From the NCBI GenBank assembly GCA_963716235.1, contig CAVQTE010000012.1, forward strand, positions 1-64,000: 64,000 nucleotides of DNA, read 5' to 3'. Source of the DNA: Sva-07 sp963716235 (lineage in GTDB: Bacteria > Actinomycetota > Acidimicrobiia > Acidimicrobiales > Ilumatobacteraceae). This document shows positions 27,337 through 34,977 of the stretch, in pieces; positions within the stretch are counted from its first letter, which is position 1, and every line of letters starts with the position of its first letter. The position numbers and the translations under genes are program-made. The notes beneath the pieces are model-generated. The model ran no database searches. It saw only the letters and a list, made by a program, of their open reading frames with translations, and was not told where the DNA came from.

Positions 27337-28380
27337 GTGATTCTCCTGACCTTCCGCGACCTCGTGTATCGGCGGACCCGTTTCATCGTGGTGACATTGC
27401 TCGCTGCGGTCGTGTTCGCGCTGCTGTTCGTGATGATCGGCCTCGTCGAGCAGTTCAACGCCGAGCCGGTCGAAACCATCGATGCGATCGGCGCCGATTC
27501 CTGGGTGATACCGGAAGGGATCACCGGGCCGTTCACGGCGCTGTCGGCCGCGCCGGCGCAAGCGATCGACGCGGTGGAGGCCGACACCAAGTCGGCGGTG
27601 ATCGTGTCGCGCTCGAATCTCCTCGACGCTGGTGAGCCCGTCGACGTCATGCTCTTCGGCCACGAGGTCGGTGGGCTGGGGACGCCACCCACGGTTGCGG
27701 GTCGCACGGCAGCAGAGAGTGGAGAGCTGGTGGCAGACAAGGCCGCCGGCCTCGACGTCGGTCAACAGGTGACCATGGGCGGGATGGGCTTCACCGTCGT
27801 CGGCGAGACCGAGAACATCACGATGCTGGGGGGCACGCCGATGGTGTTCGTGACGCTGCCCGATGCCCAGAACCTCGTGTTCCGGTCCACCGACGTGATC
27901 GGTGCGGTGCTCGTCGACGGCGAGGTCGGAGCGATCCCCGCCGGCGCCAAGGTGCTCACCGCCGACGAGGTCGCCGCCGATGCGCTGCGCCCGCTCGACG
28001 GTGCCATCGCCTCGATCGACCTCGTCCGGATCCTGCTGTGGATCGTCGCCGCGGTCATCGTCGGCGCGGTCGTCTATCTCTCGGCGCTGGAGCGTCAGCG
28101 CGACTTCGCGGTGCTCAAGGCGGTCGGAGCGCCGAATTCTGCACTGCTCGGCAGCCTCGGGCTGCAGGCCGTGTTGGTTGCGTTGGTGGCGGTGGCGGTT
28201 GCGTCGATCATCCAGCTCTTCCTCGCCCCCGCCTTCCCGCTGCCGGTACGCGTGCCGGCGCGGGCGTTCTGGCAGCTCCCCGTGCTGGCCGTCGTGATGG
28301 CGCTCGTCGCCGGGGGTGTCGGGATGCGCAAGGTGCTGAGATCCGATCCGTCCCAAGCGTTCTCGGGAGCAGGCGTATGA
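27337..28380 (+). CDS. FtsX-like ABC transporter permease (DevC/MacB type)
   Basis: 347-residue permease with the four-helix layout of the FtsX family: an N-terminal helix (FIVVTLLAAVVFALLFVMIG), a 200-residue extracytoplasmic region, then three C-terminal helices (RILLWIVAAVIVGAVVYLSA, LVALVAVAVASIIQL, PVLAVVMALVAGGVG) ending with the P-x-x-A motif DPSQAF. The segment ERQRDFAVLKAVGAPNSALL is the family's ATPase-coupling loop. Closest in style to DevC, which works with DevA and an adaptor in lipid or peptide export. GTG start; the stop overlaps the ATPase ATG (ATGA). Confidence 0.88.
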   Translation: MILLTFRDLVYRRTRFIVVTLLAAVVFALLFVMIGLVEQFNAEPVETIDAIGADSWVIPEGITGPFTALSAAPAQAIDAVEADTKSAVIVSRSNLLDAGEPVDVMLFGHEVGGLGTPPTVAGRTAAESGELVADKAAGLDVGQQVTMGGMGFTVVGETENITMLGGTPMVFVTLPDAQNLVFRSTDVIGAVLVDGEVGAIPAGAKVLTADEVAADALRPLDGAIASIDLVRILLWIVAAVIVGAVVYLSALERQRDFAVLKAVGAPNSALLGSLGLQAVLVALVAVAVASIIQLFLAPAFPLPVRVPARAFWQLPVLAVVMALVAGGVGMRKVLRSDPSQAFSGAGV

Positions 28381-29336
28381 CCGTCGGACCACTCATCGTC
28401 ACCGATCTCGTGGTCGAGTTCATCCACGACGGCTACGCCATCCGCCCGCTCGACAACCTGTCGTTCGAGGCCCAGGCGGGTGAACTCGTCGTGCTCCTCG
28501 GGCCCTCGGGGTCAGGCAAGACCACCTTGCTGTCGTGTCTCGGCGGGATCATGACGCCGACATCGGGTTCGATCCGTCTGGGTGACACCGACATTGCGTC
28601 GATGTCGGGGAAACAACTCGATGCGTACCGGCGCGACCAGATCGGGTTCGTCTTCCAGGCGTTCAATCTCATCGCGTCGTTGACCGCTCGTGAGAACATC
28701 GCCGTGCCGTTGACCCTCACCGGCATGAACCGCAAGGACGCCTTCGCCCGCGCCGATGAGCTGCTCGAACAGGTCAACCTCGGTGACCGAGGGGGTCATC
28801 TCCCCAGTCGGCTGTCGGGTGGCCAGCAACAGCGGGTGGCCGTCGCCCGCGGGCTCGGGCACAATCCGCCGCTCCTGCTGGCCGACGAGCCGACGGCCAA
28901 CCTCGATCACATCCAGGCCGAGGCGATCATCCGGGTGCTGCAAGGGCTGCGCGACGAGGGTCGGATGATCGTGGTATCGACTCACGACTCGAGGCTCGTG
29001 CCGATCGCCGACCGCATCGTCCAGCTCATCCCTGTTGGTGGCCACGACGAGGTGGCGACGCACGAGGTGAGCTTTGCGGCCGGTGAGTCGATCTTCGAAC
29101 AGGGTGACAACGCCGAGCTGATCTACGTCGTGAAGTCGGGCGAGGTCGACGTGATCCGGGTGCTCGCCGGGGGAGGCGAGGAGCTGCTCACGAAGCTCGG
29201 TCCCGATCAGTACTTCGGCGAGCTCGGCCCGTTCCTCGGCTTCCCGCGATCGGCGTCGGTACGCGCCAGCACCGACGTGGTGCTCACTGCCTACAGCCCG
29301 CGCATCTTCCGCGAGAAGGTCCTCCACAAGACCTGA
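28377..29336 (+). CDS. ABC transporter ATPase (DevA/LolD type) fused to cyclic-nucleotide-binding domain
   Basis: 319-residue fusion. Residues 1-222 are a LolD/DevA-like ATPase: GPSGSGKTTLLSCLGG (Walker A), FVFQAFNLIASLTA (Q-loop), LSGGQQQRVAVARGL (signature), LLLADEPTANLD (Walker B) and VVSTHDSRL (switch His). Residues 230-315 are a cyclic-nucleotide-binding domain: AAGESIFEQGDNAELIYVV, KLGPDQYFGELGPFLGFPRS with the Gly-Glu and PR-S-A cassette. It pairs with the preceding permease. The hydrolytic residues all look intact, so the C-terminal domain probably gates a working transporter by an unknown nucleotide signal. Confidence 0.9.
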   Translation: MTVGPLIVTDLVVEFIHDGYAIRPLDNLSFEAQAGELVVLLGPSGSGKTTLLSCLGGIMTPTSGSIRLGDTDIASMSGKQLDAYRRDQIGFVFQAFNLIASLTARENIAVPLTLTGMNRKDAFARADELLEQVNLGDRGGHLPSRLSGGQQQRVAVARGLGHNPPLLLADEPTANLDHIQAEAIIRVLQGLRDEGRMIVVSTHDSRLVPIADRIVQLIPVGGHDEVATHEVSFAAGESIFEQGDNAELIYVVKSGEVDVIRVLAGGGEELLTKLGPDQYFGELGPFLGFPRSASVRASTDVVLTAYSPRIFREKVLHKT

Positions 29337-29403
29337 CGGGTCGTGCAAGAGCTGCGAGACCGAGCACCGTCTTTCCGGACCCGACCCCGAAGGACCGGCG
29401 GGG

Positions 29404-30066
29404 TCAGGGCGTGACGCCGTGGTCGGCGAGGAAGTCGAGCGTGCGACCGAGGGCCATGGCGGCGGATCGGGCGTCGTAGGAGTCGCGGGCGTCGCAGCTG
29501 AAGCCGTGGCCGGCACCGAGGTACACGTTGACGGGAACGTCGGGGTGGGCGGCGGCGATGGCCTCGACCTGATCGAGCGGGATGCCGTGGTCGAGTTCGC
29601 CGAAGTGCAACATGGTCGGAACCTGTGGGGTGCGCTCGATCATGCCGTGGATCTGGCCGCCGTAGTACCCGACCGCGGCCGCGATCGGCAGGTCGCAGGC
29701 GGCGATCCAGGCGATGCTGCCACCGAAGCAGTAGCCGATCACGGCGACCGGTCCGGTTTCGGCGACGTGGTCGACAGCGGCGGCGATGTCGAGCATCGCC
29801 GGCTCCCAGGCGATCTGCATGGCGAGTTCGATGCCTCGCTGTCGGCCCTCGTCGTCGTAGCCGAGTTCGACGCCTCGCTCGCCGCGATCGAACAGCGCCG
29901 GTGCGATGGCCCGGTACCCGAACTCGGCGTAGCGGTCGACGACCGATCGGATGTGGGCGTTGACGCCGAAGATCTCCTGCACGATCACGATCGACGCGCA
30001 AGCGCCCTCGGGGTGCACTTCGTAGGCGTCGAGTTCGTGTCCGTCGGCAGCGGTGAGTCTGATCAT
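29404..30066 (-). CDS. dienelactone hydrolase family protein
   Basis: 220-residue alpha/beta-hydrolase. Seen: IVIVQEIFGVNAHIRSVVDR with the Glu conserved in dienelactone hydrolases, VIGYCFGGSIAWIAA with the Cys nucleophile, HFGELDHGIP (Asp) and YLGAGHGFSCD (His): the Cys-His-Asp triad. Members cleave dienelactone in the modified ortho pathway or act as general carboxyl esterases. Start ATG 30066 picked over an upstream codon because TACCGT plus six bases precede it. Confidence 0.9.
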   Translation of the reverse strand: MIRLTAADGHELDAYEVHPEGACASIVIVQEIFGVNAHIRSVVDRYAEFGYRAIAPALFDRGERGVELGYDDEGRQRGIELAMQIAWEPAMLDIAAAVDHVAETGPVAVIGYCFGGSIAWIAACDLPIAAAVGYYGGQIHGMIERTPQVPTMLHFGELDHGIPLDQVEAIAAAHPDVPVNVYLGAGHGFSCDARDSYDARSAAMALGRTLDFLADHGVTP

Positions 30067-30072
30067 CCCGCG

Positions 30073-30078
30073 ACGGTA
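30073..30078 (-). promoter_or_regulatory. -10 box (TACCGT) of the dienelactone hydrolase gene
   Basis: Minus-strand TACCGT, six bases before ATG 30066. Confidence 0.5.
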
Positions 30079-30120
30079 GAACACCTCCGCTCCTCCAGGG
30101 TGTTTGCGTGAGCGTTTGGT

Positions 30121-30444
30121 TCAGGCGCCTGGGAGGCCGTGCATTCGGTGGTCGAGGATGGTGGTGGCCGCCGTGAGGTCGATGCCGTCGAGACGGAGGC
30201 GTTTGTGGCGGCTCGACCCGCCCGAGCGGATGCTGACTGCCGACGACCGCAGCCCGAACACCTCGGCGACGAATGCCACCAGCGCCTCGTTCGCGCGATC
30301 GTCGATGGGCGGCGCGGCGACGCGGATCTTCACGGCGTCGCCGTGACGGCCGACGATCTCGGTGCGCCGGGCACCGGGCTGGGCATGGACGCTCAACATC
30401 ACGCCACCATCGGTCGCCGTCAACTCCGCGCGCTCGATCGCCAT
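30121..30444 (-). CDS. DUF167 family protein (YggU-like)
   Basis: About 107 residues, the normal DUF167 length. Seen: LSVHAQPGARRTEIVGRHGD and IRVAAPPIDDRANEALVAFV, the two diagnostic segments, then SIRSGGSSRHKRLRLDG. Function in the family is unresolved; the proteins are small soluble alpha/beta folds. It follows the acyl-CoA-dehydrogenase-like gene directly, with three bases or fewer between stop and start, so the pair is translationally linked. GTG at 30447 is an alternative start. Confidence 0.88.
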   Translation of the reverse strand: MAIERAELTATDGGVMLSVHAQPGARRTEIVGRHGDAVKIRVAAPPIDDRANEALVAFVAEVFGLRSSAVSIRSGGSSRHKRLRLDGIDLTAATTILDHRMHGLPGA

Positions 30445-30447
30445 CAC

Positions 30448-31527
30448 TCAGACCGATCGCAGCGTGGCCGCTCGGCCGTCGGCGGTCTGGGCCTGGATGA
30501 CGTAGAAGTCGGCTTCACGCGCGAGGCGCTGTGCGGGGTGGGCGAGGTCCATCCCCCGTCCACCGGTCGCCGCGAGCAACGCGGTGGTCGCCCGCTGGGC
30601 GAGGACGAGGCAGGTGGCTCGGTGGTCGCTGGCCGTCGCGATGTCGGCTTCGGTGTCGCCACTCGGGCGAGCGTCGACGAGCTCGTCATCGCGCCTCCAG
30701 ACGGCTTCGAGTTCGCCGATGAGCCGCTGGGCCGCGTCAGCAACGTGCTCGCCGCTGGCAACATCGTGGTCGGCGACATCGTGGAGGAGTCGGATCGCCC
30801 GATCGGCGACGCCGAGTACCGCCGACTGACCGATCGCCGCCCGAACCCGATCGACGGTTCGCCAGTGCGCAGCATCCTCGATCGTCACGACCCGGCCCCC
30901 GGGGATCGTGCAGCCGTCGAACGAGAGGGCGACGGTACCTGTCGACGCGAACACGGGGAGGTCGAGCGGCGTGGCTCTCAGCCCGGCGGGCGCCGACGCC
31001 GGAATCATCGTCCAGACGAGTTCGCCGGCCTCCGATTCGGCGGCGACGCAGAACCAGTCGGCGATGCCCCACGACGTGACCCACGGTGCGTGACCGTCGA
31101 GACGCCAGCGACCATCGGAGAGTGGTGTGGCCCTGACCGCCGGCGGCCCGGGCCGGCGGGCGTGAGCGAACGCAACACCGGCGATCAGCTCGCCCGAGCA
31201 CATCGCGGTCAGGAGGCCGTCGACGAGGTCGTCGTTGCCGGATGTTCGCAGTGAACGCACCACACCGAGGTGCTGGACCCAGATGAAGAAGGTCGCGCCG
31301 CATCCACTGCTGACCGTTGCGATCACTCGTCGCGCGGTGCGCGCGTCAAGATCGCTGCCGCCGTGTGACGCGGGCCCGGCGATTCCGAACAGCCCGCTGC
31401 CGGCGAGGGCACGCAACCCGTGTTCCGCCGGCACCGAGCCGCGATCGACATCCTGAGCCCGAGGGAACAACACCGAGTCGGCCACGGCGCGTGCCCGATC
31501 CACGACGGCCGAGACGTCCGGTGACAT
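30448..31527 (-). CDS. acyl-CoA dehydrogenase-like flavoprotein
   Basis: 359-residue protein of the acyl-CoA dehydrogenase/flavin-dependent monooxygenase superfamily, with a loose fit to true dehydrogenases. Seen: PAEHGLRALAGSGLFGIAGP, GCGATFFIWVQHLGVVRSL, LIAGVAFAHARRPGPPAVRA, WRLDGHAPWVTSWGIADWF, FDGCTIPGGRVV and TGGRGMDLAHPAQRLAREA near the C-terminus, where dehydrogenases have the flavin and acyl-binding helix. It lacks an obvious catalytic Glu, so it may be a two-component monooxygenase oxygenase or a dehydrogenase paralogue. Confidence 0.78.
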   Translation of the reverse strand: MSPDVSAVVDRARAVADSVLFPRAQDVDRGSVPAEHGLRALAGSGLFGIAGPASHGGSDLDARTARRVIATVSSGCGATFFIWVQHLGVVRSLRTSGNDDLVDGLLTAMCSGELIAGVAFAHARRPGPPAVRATPLSDGRWRLDGHAPWVTSWGIADWFCVAAESEAGELVWTMIPASAPAGLRATPLDLPVFASTGTVALSFDGCTIPGGRVVTIEDAAHWRTVDRVRAAIGQSAVLGVADRAIRLLHDVADHDVASGEHVADAAQRLIGELEAVWRRDDELVDARPSGDTEADIATASDHRATCLVLAQRATTALLAATGGRGMDLAHPAQRLAREADFYVIQAQTADGRAATLRSV

Positions 31528-31579
31528 CGCGCCAGTGTCGCATCCGTGGCACGGAGCGGCGCGGTCGCCGGCGCGACGG

Positions 31580-31585
31580 TACGGT
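31580..31585 (+). promoter_or_regulatory. -10 box (TACGGT) of the methyltransferase gene
   Basis: TACGGT, eight bases before ATG 31594; this fixes the start 16 codons inside the longest open frame. Confidence 0.5.
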
Positions 31586-31593
31586 CCGGGTCG

Positions 31594-32229
31594 ATGGCGA
31601 ACGAGCGTGTCTTCCCGGCGGTGTTCTTCGATCGCACCGACGAATCGCCCGACTCCGCCTTCTACGGGCCCGACCGTTTCGTCACCCACATCGACGAAGA
31701 CGCCATCGCCGCGGTCGGCGAGCTGTACGACGAACTGGAGTTGACCGGTGACGTGCTCGACATCTGCTCGTCGTGGATCTCGCACTTCCGTGCTGCGCCT
31801 CGCCGGTTGGTGGCGATGGGGATGAACGAGCGGGAGCTGCGCGCCAACGAGATGGCCACGAGCTGGGTGATTCGGGATCTCAACGTCGACCCGACCCTTC
31901 CGTTCGACGACGCATCGTTCGACGCGGTCACGTGCTGCGTGTCGGTCGACTACCTCACTCGGCCGCTCGAGGTGTTCGCCGAGGTCGCCCGAGTGTTGCG
32001 GCCCGGTGGTCCGTTCGCGGTGACGTTCTCGAACCGGTGCTTTCCCACGAAGGCGATTCGCGGCTGGCTGCTCACCGACGACGAGGGCCACTGCGCGATC
32101 GTCGACGCCTACTTCGACCTGACCCGCGGCTTCGACCCCGCAGTCGTGCAGCTGCGCAACCCGGCAGGTCGCGCCGACCCGCTCTACGCCGCCGTCGCCC
32201 GCCGCTCGGTTCCTACGCAGACGTGGTGA
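31594..32229 (+). CDS. SAM-dependent methyltransferase-like protein
   Basis: 211-residue class I methyltransferase-like protein. Seen: GDVLDICSSWISHF in the place of the usual glycine-rich SAM loop, LVAMGMNERELRANEMATSW, FDDASFDAVTCCVSVDYLTR (post-II region) and VARVLRPGGPFAVTFSN, typical post-III text. The first motif lacks the G-x-G-x-G glycines, replaced by CSSW, as found in a DUF-type branch. Substrate unknown. The end overlaps the LysR gene convergently by 17 bases. Leaderless start. Confidence 0.78.
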   Translation: MANERVFPAVFFDRTDESPDSAFYGPDRFVTHIDEDAIAAVGELYDELELTGDVLDICSSWISHFRAAPRRLVAMGMNERELRANEMATSWVIRDLNVDPTLPFDDASFDAVTCCVSVDYLTRPLEVFAEVARVLRPGGPFAVTFSNRCFPTKAIRGWLLTDDEGHCAIVDAYFDLTRGFDPAVVQLRNPAGRADPLYAAVARRSVPTQTW

Positions 32230-33145
32230 GTCCGGCGAAGCGGGCGGCGACGTCCACGCTGACCGACACCGCGAGTTCGATGAACCGCTCGGCTGCCGGC
32301 GAGAGGGTGTGGCCGCTGCGCCATGCGATGGAGATCTCACGACTGGGGAACGCAGGGTCGAGCGGATGCAGGCTGAGTCGTGGATCCTCGGGCTCGATGC
32401 ACAGCAGGGGGAGCACGGCCACGCCCATACCGGCGCGCACCATGGCGGCGACGGTGCCGTTGTCGTTGGTTCGGAACACGTAGCTCGGCTCGACGCCGCT
32501 GGAACGCAATCCGGCTTCGTTGATCAGCTGGCACGAATTCTGGTGTTGGCCGACCAGCGGCTGGTCGATGAGCGCACTGATCGCCACGGGGCCCTCGGGG
32601 AATTGGCCGGGACGGGCGAGGAGGCGGAACGGATCGTTGAGCAGGTGCCGGGTGTCGAAGCTCGCGGCGACGTCGCCGACGACGAAACTGAGGTCGAGTT
32701 CGCCCGCAGCAAGCTGCTCGTGGAGTACGTCGTCGTAGTCGCTCTCGACGGCGACGATCTCGAGGTTCGGCAGCTCCTTGCGCATGGTGCCGATCAATGA
32801 CGGCAACACGGTGTTGGAGACGCTCTGGAAGGTGCCGACGCGCAGGCGTCCGGCGTCGCCCGTGCGGAACTGGTCGAGGTCGTCGCTGATGCGGTCGAGG
32901 TGGGTGAGCAACGCGCGGCTGTGTTCGAGCAGATGTGCTCCGAGCGGAGTGAGCTCGACGGGGCGTGGCCCGCCCGGACGGTCGAAGACCTTGTCGCCGA
33001 TGACCCGTTCGAGTGAGGCGATCTGTTGGCTGACCGCCGACTGTGTGTAGCCGAGACGCTCCGCCGCACGGCCGAACGTGCCCTCGGTGGCGACTGCATC
33101 GAACGCCACCAGCAGGCGCATGTCGAGGTGACGCATGCCGGTCAT
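32213..33145 (-). CDS. LysR-family transcriptional regulator
   Basis: 310-residue LysR regulator. Residues 8-67 are the winged helix: LLVAFDAVATEGTFGRAAER, YTQSAVSQQIASLERVIG; the rest is a periplasmic-binding-protein-like effector domain (LPNLEIVAVESDYDDVLHEQ, VGQHQNSC, MVRAGMGVAVLPLL). It faces a 94-residue hypothetical gene, with an ATCAG-N5-CTGAT palindrome in the 78-base gap. Its own -10 (TATTCT at 33154-33159) lies inside that palindrome, so self-repression is likely. Controls at least the divergent gene by inference. Confidence 0.92.
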   Translation of the reverse strand: MTGMRHLDMRLLVAFDAVATEGTFGRAAERLGYTQSAVSQQIASLERVIGDKVFDRPGGPRPVELTPLGAHLLEHSRALLTHLDRISDDLDQFRTGDAGRLRVGTFQSVSNTVLPSLIGTMRKELPNLEIVAVESDYDDVLHEQLAAGELDLSFVVGDVAASFDTRHLLNDPFRLLARPGQFPEGPVAISALIDQPLVGQHQNSCQLINEAGLRSSGVEPSYVFRTNDNGTVAAMVRAGMGVAVLPLLCIEPEDPRLSLHPLDPAFPSREISIAWRSGHTLSPAAERFIELAVSVSVDVAARFAGLTTSA

Positions 33146-33150
33146 GAAAC

Positions 33151-33165
33151 ATCAGAATAACTGAT
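33151..33165. promoter_or_regulatory. LysR operator palindrome overlapping LysR -10 box
   Basis: ATCAG-AATAA-CTGAT, a perfect 5-bp palindrome of the T-N11-A kind. The minus-strand TATTCT at 33154-33159, eight bases before the LysR ATG, is inside it. The centre is 66 bases before the start of the divergent gene, the usual distance of a LysR recognition site. Confidence 0.65.
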
Positions 33166-33210
33166 CATCATGACGACAAAGCATCGCTAGTGATTGATAT
33201 TAGCCGCTCG

Positions 33211-33216
33211 TAGGTT
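33211..33216 (+). promoter_or_regulatory. -10 box (TAGGTT) of the divergent 94-residue gene
   Basis: TAGGTT, seven bases before ATG 33224. Confidence 0.5.
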
Positions 33217-33223
33217 GGAGTCC

Positions 33224-33508
33224 ATGGAAGCCACCTCGACCCGCCAACTGCTCGACCGGTTCGCCGACGCCATCGAGGCCAACGGGATCGCGGCGGTGCC
33301 CGCCGAACTGATGATCTCACTCGTCGACGTGGCCCGTTCCGTCGATGCCAGCCCGGTCGCCGTGGCGGTGCTCGTCGATCCGACCGAGCCCGACGTCGTG
33401 CGCGAACGCGCCTTCTGCAGAGTCGCGATCCAGATCGTCGGCCGTTCGGGTCGCATCGATTCGCGTGCGGATTCGCTCGCGAATCGCGGCATCCCGCAGC
33501 CCGCCTGA
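33224..33508 (+). CDS. hypothetical protein, divergent from LysR gene
   Basis: 94-residue soluble protein, not recognised. It begins MEATSTRQLLDRFADAIEAN, a helix, followed by VPAELMISLVDVARSV and PVAVAVLVDPTEPDVVRERA, alternating helix and strand, and a disordered, Arg-rich C-terminus. No signal peptide or metal motif. It is leaderless behind TAGGTT and lies where a LysR target gene normally sits, with the operator 66 bases upstream. Coding potential is supported by the promoter and by third-position G+C bias. Confidence 0.55.
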   Translation: MEATSTRQLLDRFADAIEANGIAAVPAELMISLVDVARSVDASPVAVAVLVDPTEPDVVRERAFCRVAIQIVGRSGRIDSRADSLANRGIPQPA

Positions 33509-33522
33509 CAGGCGATCGATGC

Positions 33523-33918
33523 TCAGCGGCCGATGACCGGCGAGCCGTGGTGCACCAGCAGGCGCCACTCGCTGTCGGTGTACACGTACAGGTTGGTGGC
33601 CGCGACGGTGCCGGTCCCGCCCGAGTCGACGAGGTTCTCGTCGAGCGTCACCCAGGCGAGATGTCCGTCGATCGCCACGGCGTGGTTGGTGAGGATGAAC
33701 TGATTGCGTCCGGGACCGGCCAGGATGCGCCGCCACGAATCCTCCACCACTGGCCACGTCCGCAGGATCGGCCAACCGGGATGTACGCACACCACTCGGT
33801 CGCTGTGCTCCCACACCGCTCGCATCGCTTCGAAGTCGCGTTGCTCATGAGCGTCGTAGAACGCCTGGTTCGCGTCGAGCACCGCCTCGATCACCGGGTC
33901 CATCGGCGGCGGCTCCAT
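33523..33918 (-). CDS. SnoaL/nuclear-transport-factor-2-fold protein
   Basis: 131-residue protein of the NTF2-like superfamily (SnoaL_3, DUF4440 type). Seen: VLDANQAFYDAHEQRDFEAM, WEHSDRVVCVHPGWPIL, SWRRILAGPGRNQFIL, and C-terminal strands YVYTDSEWRLLVHHGSPV. The cone-shaped pocket may hold a small ketosteroid or similar ligand, but the Asp/His dyad of ketosteroid isomerase cannot be placed with confidence. Start ATG 33918 favoured by TACGGT eight bases before. Confidence 0.85.
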   Translation of the reverse strand: MEPPPMDPVIEAVLDANQAFYDAHEQRDFEAMRAVWEHSDRVVCVHPGWPILRTWPVVEDSWRRILAGPGRNQFILTNHAVAIDGHLAWVTLDENLVDSGGTGTVAATNLYVYTDSEWRLLVHHGSPVIGR

Positions 33919-33926
33919 GTGGTCCG

Positions 33927-33932
33927 ACCGTA
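33927..33932 (-). promoter_or_regulatory. -10 box (TACGGT) of the SnoaL-like gene
   Basis: Minus-strand TACGGT, eight bases before ATG 33918. Confidence 0.45.
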
Positions 33933-33984
33933 CCGTGCAGGGCTGGACCGCGAGGCCACTGACGGGTGACTCGAATGTTGCGGG

Positions 33985-33990
33985 TACCGT
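33985..33990 (+). promoter_or_regulatory. -10 box (TACCGT) of the SDR gene
   Basis: TACCGT, six bases before ATG 33997. Confidence 0.55.
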
Positions 33991-33996
33991 CCGGAC

Positions 33997-34950
33997 ATGA
34001 CGTTCACCAGTGAATCGACCACCGACGAGGTCCTCGCCGGCCTCGACCTGACGGGCCGGCGCTTCGTGATCACGGGCGCCGCGAGCGGCCTCGGGGAGGA
34101 GTCGACCCGGGCTCTCGCGGCCCATGGCGCTTCGGTGCTGATGCTGGCCCGCGATCCGGCCAAGAATGAAGAGGCCGCTGCCCGCGTCCGTGCCGATGTG
34201 CCCGACGCCGACCTGTCGCTCGATGTCGTCGACCTCGCCGATCTCGCGAGCATCCGATCGTTCGCTGCCCGGTTCCTCGACGGCGGTGAGGCGATCGACG
34301 TCCTGATCAACAACGCCGGCGTGATGGCGTGTCCACTCGGGCGCACCGCCGACGGTTTCGAGATGCAGTTCGGCACGAACCATCTCGGGCACTTCGAGTT
34401 GACGCGCCTCCTGGCGCCGGCGGTGATCGATGGTGATCAGCCACGCATCGTCAACCTGTCGTCGGCGGCCCACGGCATCTCCGACGTCGATCTCGACGAT
34501 CCCAACTTCGAGCACACCGACTACGACGCGTGGATCTCGTACGGCCGTTCGAAGTCGGCGAACGCGCTGCACGCACTTGCGTTGGCCCGTCGGCTCGTGG
34601 ACGACGGCGTGCTCGCGTTCTCGGTGCATCCCGGCGGCATCATGACCAATCTCGGCCGGCACCTGAACGACGATCTGATGCAGCAGATGCTCGACCGCGC
34701 CAAGGAGCGCTCCGCCAAGTCGGGCGAGTCGGGCGGCATGCAGTTCAAGAGCATCCCGCAGGGCGCGGCCACCCAGGTGTGGGCGGCGACATCGCCCGAT
34801 GTGGTCGACCACAGTGGGGCGTACCTGGCCGACTGTGGGCTCGGCGTGCTGGGAGGCAATGTCGGGCGCAACGGCTTCGAGCCGTACATCACCGACGAGT
34901 TACGCGCCGACGAACTCTGGACGCTCAGCGAACAGCTCGTCGACGCCTGA
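33997..34950 (+). CDS. short-chain dehydrogenase/reductase (retinol dehydrogenase-like)
   Basis: 317-residue NAD(P)-dependent SDR of the WWOX/retinol-dehydrogenase-like group. Seen: FVITGAASGLGEESTRALA (TGxxxGxG cofactor loop), DVVDLADLASI, INNAGVMACPLGRTADG, TNHLGHFELTRLL, VNLSSAAHGI (Ser) and YGRSKSANALHALAL (Tyr and Lys of the active site). LMLARDPAK, with Arg after strand 2, suggests NADP preference. It reads leaderless behind TACCGT. Substrate unknown. Confidence 0.92.
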   Translation: MTFTSESTTDEVLAGLDLTGRRFVITGAASGLGEESTRALAAHGASVLMLARDPAKNEEAAARVRADVPDADLSLDVVDLADLASIRSFAARFLDGGEAIDVLINNAGVMACPLGRTADGFEMQFGTNHLGHFELTRLLAPAVIDGDQPRIVNLSSAAHGISDVDLDDPNFEHTDYDAWISYGRSKSANALHALALARRLVDDGVLAFSVHPGGIMTNLGRHLNDDLMQQMLDRAKERSAKSGESGGMQFKSIPQGAATQVWAATSPDVVDHSGAYLADCGLGVLGGNVGRNGFEPYITDELRADELWTLSEQLVDA

Positions 34951-34977
34951 CACTCCGTTGCGCCGTCACGTCGTCGG

